DNA of 7,093 nt, taken from contig NQJG01000069.1 in assembly GCA_002256465.1 (NCBI GenBank), positions 1 through 7,093 on the forward strand, in the 5' to 3' direction. The position numbers were made by a program, and so were the translations under genes. The first letter of the stretch is position 1, and every line of letters starts with the position of its first letter. This document shows positions 1 to 7,028 of this stretch, one piece after another. The notes beneath the pieces were generated by a model. The model was not told the origin of the DNA, did no database searches, and saw only the letters and a program-made list of their open reading frames with translations. The stretch comes from Methylococcaceae bacterium NSP1-1 (GTDB lineage: Bacteria > Pseudomonadota > Gammaproteobacteria > Methylococcales > Methylomonadaceae).

Positions 1-1258
1 TATAGATCTGACGGGGACGGTAAATAGTGACTTGATTACCATGAATCATTTCACGCCAATGCGCCAACCATCCGGGCATACGCCCAATTGCAAATAAAAC
101 GGTAAACATATTAGTGGGAATACCGGCCGCCCGTAGTATCAGGCCTGAGTAAAAATCCACATTCGGATACAACTTTCTGGAAATGAAATAATCATCTTTC
201 AGTGCAATTTCTTCGAGTCGTCTGGCAATATCCAGAAGTGGATCATTGACCCCCGGTTTGTTAAGCAGCTTGTCACAATGCTGTTTTAATACCTGGGCTC
301 GGGGATCAAAATTTTTATAGACCCGGTGACCAAAACCCATTAACCGGCGCCCTGAATTCTTGTCTTTTGCCTGATTGATAAATTCAGTTCCATCCCCCCC
401 TTCAGCGTGTATCTGTTCCAGCATCTTGATCACTTCCTGATTAGCGCCGCCATGGCGCGGCCCCCAAAGCGCCGCAATACCCGCGGTAATTACCGCATAC
501 ACATTAGCCATACTGGAGCCTGCCGTACGCACGGACGATGTGCTACAGTTCTGCTCATGATCCGCATGCAGTATCAAAAACATATCAATGGCGCGTACGA
601 TGTCTGGGTCCAGTTGATAATCACGGACCGGCGATGAGAACATCATATTCATAAAGTTACTGGTATATTTGTACTTGATGGAAGGATAAACCAGTGGTTC
701 ACCGATTGATTTTTTATAAGAAAATGCCGCAATGGTACGCACCTGGGAAACCAGGTTGGCAACAATTTGTATTTCCGTCGCTTCATCCAGCCGATCGGGT
801 ACCGGATAAAAAGTGGACAGCGAAGCCACCATGGTTGCAAGAATCCCCATGGGATGAGAGCCACGAGGAAATCCGTTAAAAAAATGATGCATATCCTCGT
901 GAATAATGGATGACTCATTGAGACGGGTTGAAAAGGTTTGCAATTGCTCACTGTTTGGCAGTTCACCATACAACAACAGATACGCAACTTCAGGAAATCG
1001 GGAATGTTCAGCCAATTCTTCTATGGGATAACCACGATAACGGAGTATGCCTTTTTCGCCATCAATATAGGTAATGGCGCTTTCACAAGCGCCGGTATTT
1101 CCATAACCATCATCAAGCGTTACATACCCGGTTTGGCTGCGTAGCTTGGTAATATCAATGGCCTTCTCACCCTCAACCCCCATGTAGGTCGGCAACGAGT
1201 AGGTTTGATTTTCCAGCGTCAATGTTGCTGGAGTAAGCAGTTTTAATTTATCGCTCAT
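1..1258 (-). CDS. gltA: Citrate synthase, type II (3' end beyond the window)
   Basis: Citrate synthase condenses acetyl-CoA with oxaloacetate to citrate, the entry step of the TCA cycle, in the cytoplasm. My translation from ATG at 1258 gives 419 whole codons with no stop, ending in RPRQIY. E. coli GltA has the similar RPRQLY about ten residues before its end, so only a short tail is missing and the gene is truncated by the window, not broken. Catalytic residues are in place: His269 in GPRHGGAN, His311 in MGFGHRVYKNFDPR and Asp368 in NVDFYSGLIL, matching E. coli H264, H305 and D362. The LHADHEQNCSTSSVR block (230-244) is also typical. The start is supported by a GGAG ribosome binding site at 1270-1273, 11 nt upstream, and by the family-like N-terminus MSDKLKL. 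It follows the DUF2126 locus on the same strand, but the 294-nt gap suggests its own promoter. The hexameric, NADH-inhibited class is inferred from length and sequence type. Confidence 0.97.
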   Translation of the reverse strand, partial: MSDKLKLLTPATLTLENQTYSLPTYMGVEGEKAIDITKLRSQTGYVTLDDGYGNTGACESAITYIDGEKGILRYRGYPIEELAEHSRFPEVAYLLLYGELPNSEQLQTFSTRLNESSIIHEDMHHFFNGFPRGSHPMGILATMVASLSTFYPVPDRLDEATEIQIVANLVSQVRTIAAFSYKKSIGEPLVYPSIKYKYTSNFMNMMFSSPVRDYQLDPDIVRAIDMFLILHADHEQNCSTSSVRTAGSSMANVYAVITAGIAALWGPRHGGANQEVIKMLEQIHAEGGDGTEFINQAKDKNSGRRLMGFGHRVYKNFDPRAQVLKQHCDKLLNKPGVNDPLLDIARRLEEIALKDDYFISRKLYPNVDFYSGLILRAAGIPTNMFTVLFAIGRMPGWLAHWREMIHGNQVTIYRPRQIY

Positions 1259-1291
1259 TTTAAATAAATCTCCAAATCTAATGTGTCGTTA

Positions 1292-1320
1292 TTTTTATCT
1301 AGTTGTTCGATACGTGTTAA
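1292..1320 (-). promoter_or_regulatory. Candidate sigma-70 promoter of gltA
   Basis: On the minus strand, TTAACA (1315-1320, 5 of 6 matches to the -35 consensus) is followed after 17 bp by TAAAAA (1292-1297, 4 of 6 to the -10). GATAAA (1294-1299) is an alternative -10 with a 15-bp spacer. Transcription would start near 1285 and leave a short leader before ATG at 1258. The assignment is by eye; the -10 is weak and the region is A+T rich. Confidence 0.35.
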
Positions 1321-1329
1321 GTCACACGT
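1312..1329. promoter_or_regulatory. Dyad overlapping the putative gltA -35 (possible operator)
   Basis: The sequence ACGTGT, a 6-nt spacer TAAGTC, then ACACGT forms a perfect 6+6 bp dyad of 18 bp. It covers the proposed -35 hexamer at 1315-1320. Size and placement suit a dimeric transcription factor binding site, for example repression of gltA, but I do not recognise the motif as belonging to a known regulator. A 6-bp half site can also arise by chance. Confidence 0.3.
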
Positions 1330-1446
1330 GCAACTGCCCACTATTATTGTCGTATATTCATCATTTTGGCGGGAAGAAAAGCCTTGCCCAATGATTAATC
1401 CTTACCGCGCGCCAGCTTCACTGGTATTAATTTAGATGATTCAGTT

Positions 1447-1540
1447 CCTTCTCCCTTGAGGGAGAAGGTTAGGATGAGGGGGATTTTAAAGGCAACTTCC
1501 TCTCTGATCCCTCACCCCGACACTCTCCCGCAAGGAGAGG
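1447..1540. repeat. Paired G+C-rich inverted-repeat element
   Basis: This lies between the end of the DUF2126 locus and gltA. The left unit has a perfect 10-bp stem, CCTTCTCCCT (1447-1456) with AGGGAGAAGG (1459-1468), then TTAGGATGAGGG. The right unit is an imperfect copy in opposite orientation: CCCTCACCCCGACA, then CTCTCC (1523-1528) pairing with GGAGAG (1534-1539). ATGAGGG (1474-1480) can also pair with the CCCTCAC near 1510-1516, so the whole element can fold back on itself. Such CTCCC/GGGAG plus GTGAGGG units are a common intergenic repeat type in proteobacteria, REP- or MITE-like; this is from memory. It may attenuate or stabilise transcript ends, but no T-run follows the stems on the minus strand, so I do not call it an intrinsic terminator. 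Confidence 0.7.
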
Positions 1541-1552
1541 GGGGAACCCAAA

Positions 1553-1927
1553 TTAACAATTGCGATGACGTAAATCCAGCGTAAAAGGATATTCTGTACT
1601 CAACTCTTCTGCTGGCGGCGCCATAGCCCTGGGCACTGCATTAGTGATGCTGAACTTTGCCAGCAGCGGTTTTTCTGAAGCCGCGACCGGAGTCGTCGCT
1701 AGCGGCGGCCTAATTATAACACCCGGCGTATGCCCATAATCCCAAAAACGTGTCATACGCCGGGTTTCCGCAGCGTAATCATTAACAGGGAAATCATCAT
1801 AACTACGGCCGCCGGGATGAGCTACGTAATAAGTACAACCACCTACAGAACGGCCATTCCAGGTATCGATCATATCGAAAACCAGTGGCGTATGCGGCGC
1901 GATAGTGGGATGCAATGCCGAAGGCAT
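1553..1927 (-). pseudogene. Detached C-terminal part of the transglutaminase/DUF2126 protein
   Basis: This 124-codon stretch encodes the conserved end of DUF2126 proteins, in a different frame from the main gene. Recognisable family blocks are PSALHPTIAPHTPLVFD (2-18), DTWNGRSVGGCTY (21-33), HPGGRSYDDFPVN (37-49), RFWDYGHTPG (60-69) and the closing YPFTLDLRHR (113-122). It starts with an ATG at 1927 that falls at the break point and overlaps the main frame by 58 nt. No good ribosome binding site precedes it, so independent translation looks unlikely, though reinitiation is not excluded. Before the break it was presumably fused in frame to the upstream protein. The conserved motifs are undamaged and there are no internal stops, so the break looks recent, or it is an assembly artefact. 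Confidence 0.8.
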
Positions 1928-4842
1928 CCGGTTACCGACACCTGTATTCGCTCAACCGATGAATCTACATAACGCGCGGTGCCGGTGCTACTGACTTCCT
2001 CGCCCAGCACATGCCAGGGTTCAATTGCAAACCGCAATTCCATGTCAACGCCATCAATTAAGGTATTACCATAGCGTGGAAAGCGGAATTCGAAAAACGG
2101 CTCCAGCCATTCCAGTTCAAATCCGTAACCGGCACGCTGCAAGTCTTTAGTCACTTGTTTCATATCTTCGCGGACATAATGCGGCAACATAAACCGGTCA
2201 TGCAACTCAGTCCCCCAGCGCACCAAATCGTGTTTATAAGGTTCGCGCCAGAACCAGGCAATCAGCGAGCGCAACAAGAGCGTCTGTACCAGTGACATAC
2301 GTGCATGTGGCGGCATTTCAAAAGCGCGTAGTTCAAGAATACCCAATCTGCCCGTGGAACTATCGGGAGAATACAATTTATCAATACAAAATTCGGAACG
2401 ATGCGTGTTGCCGGTAATATCAGTCAATAAATGTCTTAACAACCGGTCAACAAGCCAGGGGGCAGGAACTTCACCTTCAGGCATTTGTTGAAAGGCGATT
2501 TCCAATTCATACAGCTTTTCATCACGGCCTTCATCTACCCGCGGGGCTTGGCTGGTTGGGCCAATAAACATGCCGGAAAACAGATATGATAATCCCGGAT
2601 GATGCTGCCAGTAAGTCACCAGGCTGCGAAGTAGATCAGGGCGGCGCAATAACGGGCTGTCGGTCGGTGTTTCCGCACCCATAGTGATATGGTTGCCACC
2701 GCCGGTTCCGGTATGCCGGCCATCCTGCATGAATTTTTCTGTCCCTAATCTGGCCTGGTGCGCCTGCTCATAAAGAATGGTGGTTTTTTCCACCAGCTCT
2801 TGCCAGGTTTTAGACGGATGAATATTCACTTCGATAACGCCGGGATCAGGCGTAACCATCAAGCGCTCGATGCGATAATCACGAGGCGGCTCATAACCTT
2901 CCATTACGATGGGCATTGCCAGATTTTCGGCGGTTGCTTCAATAGCCGCGACCAGCTCAAGATAATGCTCCAGCAAAGTCAGCGGTGGCATAAAGATATA
3001 CAGCCGCCCTTCCCTGGCTTCCACACACAGCGCAGTATGCGGCACTTCAACTTCTACGGCGACATCATCACCCGGTTCCTGTTCGATAATTTCCGGATGT
3101 TCATTAATTTTGGCTTCAATATGACTGTAGCGACGCGTCACCTCGCCATAATAATCGCCTAATTCGGGCAAGTCCTCAAACAGACTTTGGGGTTCTTGCG
3201 TTTCCCGTTTATCAGGCGCAATCCATGGCAAGCTGGCTAAAGGTAAACGCATACCCATGGGTGAGTTACCTGGAATCAGAAACATCGCACCGCGCCTGAA
3301 ATCCCAGGGACCGCTTTTCCAGCATTGTTCAGACCAATTCCACTTGATCGGTAAAGTAAAACCAGCAGGCTGGTCCAAGCCGGTATCCAATAATTTAGTT
3401 AAGGTTTTGCGTTCAATAGAGTCTTTCAGATTACTTTTTAAAGGGTCAATATTTTCAGGTATCGTGCCTTCTTGCCAGAGATAATAAAAATTATCTTCAA
3501 AAGCAGTGACTATATATCGGGAATGCACGCCCAAACGCTGGCTGATTTGGTGAATAAATTTTTGCGCCTGTTTTACACTATGACCGTAATCCTTATTTAT
3601 ATCGGCCAGTAACGCTGGATTTCGCCAGACCGGTGTTCCATCCTTACGCCAGAAAATGCCGTATTGCCAACGCGGCAAAGGTTCGCCGGGATACCACTTG
3701 CCTTGGCCATAATGCAGCATCGCCCCCTTTGCAAACACATCACGCAAACGAATGGTCAATTGTTGTGCACGTTCACGCTTGTTTGCACCATCAGCGTGCG
3801 TGTTCCATTCATCGCCTTCCATGTCATCGACCGAAACAAAGGTAGGTTCACCACCCATCGTCAGACGGACATCTCCCTCGATTAACTGTTTATCAACATA
3901 TTGTCCCAAGGCATCAATGTGATACCACTGTTCATCGGTATAAGGTTTGGTAACACGAGGGTCTTCGTGCAAGCGTTCCACGGTGTTACTGAATTCAAAT
4001 TCCACTTCACACTTGTCAGTGCCGCCTGTTACCGGTGCAGCACTGGCCGGATCAGGCGTACACGCCAATGGAATATGACCTTCGCCCGCCAATAATCCCG
4101 AAGTAGGATCCAGCCCTATCCAGCCTGCGCCGGGAATATACACTTCCGTCCAGGCATGTAAATCGGTGAAATCGTGCTCCGGGCCGGATGGCCCATCCAG
4201 CGATTTAACATCCGAGGTAAGCTGAACCAGATAACCGGATACAAAACGCGCGGCCAGGCCCAGATGACGGAGGATCTGCACCAGTAACCAGGCCGAATCC
4301 CGGCAAGAGCCACTGCGTATTTTCAACGTCTCTTCGCAGCTCTGGATGCCGACTTCCATACGGATGTTATAGCTGATTGCTGCAAAAACGGCGCGATTAA
4401 TATCAACTAAAAAATCATTGATGTTACGCTTGCTGATATCGAACTCTTTTACCCATTGCATCAATAACGGGCCATTTTCAAGTAATTCCAGGTAAGGCTG
4501 GAGTTCTTTGAGGGTCAGAGTGTCATATTTAAAAGGATAGTTCTCGGCATAGTCCTCAACAAAAAAATCAAAAGGATTAATCACCGTCATATCGGCGATG
4601 ACTTCAACCTCAACGCTGAGTTTTTGGCATTTATCAGGAAACACCACGCGCGCAAGAATATTGCCAAAAGGATCCTGCTGCCAATTGATAAAATGGTTTT
4701 TCGGCTCAATGCGCAAGGCATAAGCCTTGATAGGCGTCCTGCTATGGACCGCAGGACGTAATCGAAATACATGAGGCGACAAAGACACAGGTCTATCGAA
4801 CTTGTATATCGTTTTGTGACGAATGGCGACGCGAATGGTCAT
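1870..4842 (-). CDS. Transglutaminase-like / DUF2126 (GS-like amidoligase) protein, frameshifted at its 3' end
   Basis: The 990-residue frame has a bacterial transglutaminase N-terminal region (about 1-100) and a transglutaminase-like cysteine protease core (about 150-260). The triad is visible: Cys180 in RSGSCRDSAWL, His229 in DLHAWTEVYIP and Asp245 in WIGLDPTSG. The rest, from about 305, is DUF2126, which Iyer and colleagues predicted to be a circularly permuted glutamine-synthetase-like amidoligase. Blocks include LTMGGEPTFVSVDD (327-340), EVNIHPSKTWQ (671-681), HTGTGGGNHITMG (710-722) and SQAPRVDEGR (764-773). The predicted role is cytoplasmic peptide ligation or tagging; no reaction is proven. 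The start at 4842 has AGGA at 4850-4853, 7 nt upstream. Family-like sequence ends at VSVTG (972); the last 18 residues (CLRHC to WFSI) are out of frame. An intact protein would be about 1,130 residues. Ligase activity may be lost, while the protease half is complete. Confidence 0.92.
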   Translation of the reverse strand: MTIRVAIRHKTIYKFDRPVSLSPHVFRLRPAVHSRTPIKAYALRIEPKNHFINWQQDPFGNILARVVFPDKCQKLSVEVEVIADMTVINPFDFFVEDYAENYPFKYDTLTLKELQPYLELLENGPLLMQWVKEFDISKRNINDFLVDINRAVFAAISYNIRMEVGIQSCEETLKIRSGSCRDSAWLLVQILRHLGLAARFVSGYLVQLTSDVKSLDGPSGPEHDFTDLHAWTEVYIPGAGWIGLDPTSGLLAGEGHIPLACTPDPASAAPVTGGTDKCEVEFEFSNTVERLHEDPRVTKPYTDEQWYHIDALGQYVDKQLIEGDVRLTMGGEPTFVSVDDMEGDEWNTHADGANKRERAQQLTIRLRDVFAKGAMLHYGQGKWYPGEPLPRWQYGIFWRKDGTPVWRNPALLADINKDYGHSVKQAQKFIHQISQRLGVHSRYIVTAFEDNFYYLWQEGTIPENIDPLKSNLKDSIERKTLTKLLDTGLDQPAGFTLPIKWNWSEQCWKSGPWDFRRGAMFLIPGNSPMGMRLPLASLPWIAPDKRETQEPQSLFEDLPELGDYYGEVTRRYSHIEAKINEHPEIIEQEPGDDVAVEVEVPHTALCVEAREGRLYIFMPPLTLLEHYLELVAAIEATAENLAMPIVMEGYEPPRDYRIERLMVTPDPGVIEVNIHPSKTWQELVEKTTILYEQAHQARLGTEKFMQDGRHTGTGGGNHITMGAETPTDSPLLRRPDLLRSLVTYWQHHPGLSYLFSGMFIGPTSQAPRVDEGRDEKLYELEIAFQQMPEGEVPAPWLVDRLLRHLLTDITGNTHRSEFCIDKLYSPDSSTGRLGILELRAFEMPPHARMSLVQTLLLRSLIAWFWREPYKHDLVRWGTELHDRFMLPHYVREDMKQVTKDLQRAGYGFELEWLEPFFEFRFPRYGNTLIDGVDMELRFAIEPWHVLGEEVSSTGTARYVDSSVERIQVSVTGCLRHCIPLSRRIRHWFSI

Positions 4843-4876
4843 AATCTTTTCCTATTGCCCGAGAGTTAGTTTGCTT

Positions 4877-4895
4877 ATTACAACACTAGCGTTGT
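4877..4895 (-). promoter_or_regulatory. Possible extended -10 promoter with dyad ahead of the DUF2126 gene
   Basis: On the minus strand TGTAAT (4877-4882) matches the -10 consensus at 5 of 6 positions and is preceded by TGT, giving an extended -10. No good -35 is seen 17 bp upstream. A short dyad, ACAAC (4880-4884) and GTTGT (4891-4895) around 6 nt, overlaps it. The placement about 35 nt before ATG at 4842 is sensible. The call is weak. Confidence 0.25.
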
Positions 4896-4934
4896 TTTAG
4901 AAAGCAGCATGGAATAATGCTAGCAGGAATTGTT

Positions 4935-4970
4935 CCAAATTTTTCATACATTAAAAATAGAAAAATTCGG
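4935..4970. repeat. A+T-rich hairpin after the 390-residue gene
   Basis: CCAAATTTTTC (4935-4945) and GAAAAATTCGG (4960-4970) form an 11-bp inverted repeat with one mismatch, which becomes a G-U pair in the minus-strand RNA. The loop is 14 nt. It sits about 60-95 nt past the stop at 5029, so it could protect or end that transcript. It is A+T rich and no T-run follows, so it is not a standard intrinsic terminator. Confidence 0.35.
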
Positions 4971-5028
4971 TGTATTTGTATTCGCCATTCAAGTCTCAAT
5001 GGCAACGGTTATGCCTTCGACCGGAATA

Positions 5029-6201
5029 TTATGGATTAGCAGCCATGTAATGAATAAATAACTTTGGGTTTTGCTGTTGCAGTCTGGCTCTGAGTTTAAT
5101 AATGCTTTCATTAACACCATTTTCTTTCTTTTCCACTAAACTGCACATCAATTGCAACGACGCTTTTCCGACACCTGCACAATCAGCAGAAAAAACGTTT
5201 TTAGCAAGCGCCGGTTTATTTAGCACCACCCAAGCCGGAAAAAACGTGGGTTCGAGCTCCGGGTCGAGCTCGTTAAATTGCCGCCAATCATCTAACAATA
5301 ACCGATTGCAAGTGCTTTTAACCACTGTTTCTGCAACGTTGGGGAAGGCCAAAAACAATCTGAACCAACTTTCTAATCCTTCCAGTTCTTTATTCAGCTT
5401 GAAACAAGCTTCGCCATAACGAAAAAGTAAAACAGGCTCTTTGATCCAGTCCGCTTGCCGAGTGATAGATGAGAGAACTTGCTGCCATTGAAAGCCTTTA
5501 AAAGCAGTAAAGCTTAAATGATCTTCAGGTGATTCAGCATCAAAACAACGGTCAGCAACTTCTACAGAAAGCTCGTGCCATAAAGGCGTAAGAAAATCAT
5601 GCGCAAACTGTCCAAAAACTTCAAAAGCCAATGGTGTAATTGATTGCAATAACAATTTGATTTTTCTGTTGCTGGTGTTCCCCAACGATGTCATTTCATC
5701 TTGAAGCGTCAATAAATATTCAAATTTTTGGTGCTTTTCAGGAGCCAGCGATTTTAGCTGGCTCATTAAAAGCAAGACATCATCCGCACGTTTATCAATA
5801 ATAGCCCTAACCAGGTTATTGCTGGCGCAAGCGGGCGCACTGTCAAAAAACAAATCCGTCTGTATCCGATTCTGGGCCGGTTCATAATCGGTGGTGAAAA
5901 TAATTTCATTAGCCGGAAAACGGCAAAAACGGAGTGGTTGATTGGTCACCGAGGTATACGAGTGAAGGGAAGATTCAAGTTTCAGTTTTTCGGCATAGCG
6001 CCGGGCAATCTCAAGATCAGCGATGATGGCCGGGGCCGTTGCTTTAAAATGATCTTCCAGATAAGGGATTTCACCCTTTCTCCAGTTCTGGTAATCATTG
6101 TAATCAAGGTAACCCACTCTGAGTAACCAATTTAAAACTGAAAATTTTCCTTCTTCAAATAGCATTAAATCGACTTGATTATGAATAGTTTGATTCGACA
6201 T
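5029..6201 (-). CDS. Uncharacterised 390-residue protein, mostly helical
   Basis: I do not recognise a named family. The protein is soluble in appearance, with no signal peptide or membrane segment. The N-terminal part is compact, with aromatic and charged residues in VLNWLLRVGYLDYNDYQNWRKG (22-43) then EIPYLEDHF (44-52). A short motif QTDLFFDSAPA (114-124) is followed by a long, probably alpha-helical region (about 127-375). Its LFRYGEACFKLNKELEGLESWFRLFLAFPN stretch (259-288) resembles a TPR-like helical pair with a small-residue turn. Seven cysteines are scattered without a CxxC or metal pattern. The start at 6201 gives the longest frame, but no clear Shine-Dalgarno lies upstream (the leader is A+T rich), so initiation may be weak or the true start may be internal, for example Met13. 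It follows the DsbA-family gene by 105 nt on the same strand and may share its transcript. A scaffold or adaptor role is only a guess. Confidence 0.85.
   Translation of the reverse strand: MSNQTIHNQVDLMLFEEGKFSVLNWLLRVGYLDYNDYQNWRKGEIPYLEDHFKATAPAIIADLEIARRYAEKLKLESSLHSYTSVTNQPLRFCRFPANEIIFTTDYEPAQNRIQTDLFFDSAPACASNNLVRAIIDKRADDVLLLMSQLKSLAPEKHQKFEYLLTLQDEMTSLGNTSNRKIKLLLQSITPLAFEVFGQFAHDFLTPLWHELSVEVADRCFDAESPEDHLSFTAFKGFQWQQVLSSITRQADWIKEPVLLFRYGEACFKLNKELEGLESWFRLFLAFPNVAETVVKSTCNRLLLDDWRQFNELDPELEPTFFPAWVVLNKPALAKNVFSADCAGVGKASLQLMCSLVEKKENGVNESIIKLRARLQQQNPKLFIHYMAANP
5248..5271. repeat. 12-bp tandem repeat inside the 390-residue gene
   Basis: GGGTTCGAGCTC (5248-5259) is followed directly by CGGGTCGAGCTC (5260-5271), 10 of 12 identical. 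On the coding strand it encodes the acidic run ELDPELEP (residues 311-318). Being 12 bp, it is frame-neutral and looks like a small in-frame duplication in a loop between helices. Confidence 0.6.
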
Positions 6202-6306
6202 TAAATTATTTTGAAATTGAAAAAACTGATTCTGAGCTTAGCAATAATTTCATAGACTGGGTAATAAAAATCCACGACAGAAAACAGGCCCAGCCAACGA
6301 GGTAAA
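6202..6306. other. Gap between the DsbA-family gene and the 390-residue gene
   Basis: This 105-nt, A+T-rich stretch carries no hairpin with a T-run and no promoter I would defend. It leaves open whether the two flanking minus-strand genes are one transcript. An out-of-frame reading across it contains an apolar stretch but shows no gene features. Confidence 0.4.
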
Positions 6307-6927
6307 TTACTGACTAAGATGCTTGATCTGATGGAGTACGGCCATGACATCACCGTACTTATGCTGGATCGCGGTATACACACCTTCCTTTTCCAATAAC
6401 AGCGTTGGAAAACCTTTAACATCCAGTTTGCGTGTGAATCCAATTTCTTTCAGCAGCGCCTCATGGACGGCAGGACTTTCCATATCCGCTGAAAAGCGCG
6501 CGCTATCCAAACCAATTTCCTTAGCCAGTTCAAGCAGCGTACTCATATCGGCAGGATTTCTTGCCTCCAAATAATACGCCTGCTGGATTGCCAGGATCAT
6601 GATTTCTTCGTATTGGGGATCTTGTCTTCTTGCGGCAATGACAGCACGACAGGCTCCGTAAGTTGATCGCCGGGGAGCACATTTTTCCCAAAATTCAAAA
6701 TTGAACGGTGTGCCTGGAACGGTTTGTTGGATGTTTTGCCAGATACTCCGCAACTTGGCCTGCATGTCCGCCGGCATCGCTTGATCAGTGTCCGGAGCAA
6801 GCCCTCCCAGAACGCGTTGGCCGCTCACATTATCAGGAAGGCCTGCAATAATCCCTTTCCAGAGAGGTCTGAATGCCCAGCACCAACTGCACATGGGGTC
6901 GTGGAAGTAGTAAAGTCTGTGAAGCAT
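6307..6927 (-). CDS. Cytoplasmic DsbA-family CxxC protein (predicted protein-disulfide isomerase type)
   Basis: The 206-residue protein has a thioredoxin-fold DsbA-like domain across its length. The first strand (LHRLYYFHDPM) leads straight into the redox motif Cys13-Ser-Trp-Cys16, and the conserved cis-proline loop is VKGFPTLLL with Pro174. The helical insert lies between, about residues 50-160. This resembles the COG3531-type predicted disulfide isomerases and FrnE relatives more than periplasmic DsbA: there is no signal peptide, so it should act in the cytoplasm, perhaps in thiol redox or stress response. GST-kappa/HCCA isomerases share the fold, but the intact CxxC favours a thiol oxidoreductase. 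Two further cysteines are at 83 and 93. The start at 6927 is backed by GAAGG at 6935-6939, 7 nt upstream, and by the motif's usual closeness to the N-terminus. It is the first gene of the leftward series seen here. Confidence 0.93.
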   Translation of the reverse strand: MLHRLYYFHDPMCSWCWAFRPLWKGIIAGLPDNVSGQRVLGGLAPDTDQAMPADMQAKLRSIWQNIQQTVPGTPFNFEFWEKCAPRRSTYGACRAVIAARRQDPQYEEIMILAIQQAYYLEARNPADMSTLLELAKEIGLDSARFSADMESPAVHEALLKEIGFTRKLDVKGFPTLLLEKEGVYTAIQHKYGDVMAVLHQIKHLSQ

Positions 6928-7028
6928 GGCTAAGCCTTCGCTAGTAAACGCGTCGACGAGGTGTCAACCAACGAAAGGGTCTAAAGTTCAACAGGATGTT
7001 TGCTAAACCCATGTCCAGAAAGGCCCGC

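Larger units (their letters stand above)
1259..1552. other. Intergenic region between the DUF2126 locus and gltA
   Basis: This 294-nt stretch holds the paired inverted repeat at 1447-1540, the candidate gltA promoter and dyad near 1292-1329, and the gltA ribosome binding site at 1270-1273. The part at 1330-1446 shows nothing I can name. I found no credible open reading frame or RNA gene on either strand. Confidence 0.6.

Noticed and set aside
649..987. 112-codon open frame on the minus strand inside gltA, and plus-strand frames at 407-637, 694-879 and 938-1144
   Set aside because: They overlap the unmistakable gltA frame, have no family resemblance and no convincing start signals.
1447..1468. 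Intrinsic terminator for the DUF2126 locus
   Set aside because: The stem is strong, but on the minus strand it is followed by AACTGAATC and not by a T-run, so it is reported as part of a repeat element.
2758..3162. 134-codon plus-strand frame opposite the DUF2126 gene, and smaller frames at 3257-4095
   Set aside because: These are antisense to strongly conserved coding sequence; composition looks like an out-of-frame reading and no ribosome binding site or known domain is visible.
5102..5419. 105-codon plus-strand frame antisense to the 390-residue gene
   Set aside because: It has a serine/asparagine-rich, low-complexity translation typical of a shadow frame, while the minus-strand reading is a far more protein-like 390 residues.
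6201..6443. 80-codon minus-strand frame spanning the gap before the 390-residue gene, with an apolar stretch
   Set aside because: Most of it overlaps the end of the DsbA-family gene in another frame, its start lies inside that gene and the apolar stretch is short and broken by charged and aromatic residues.
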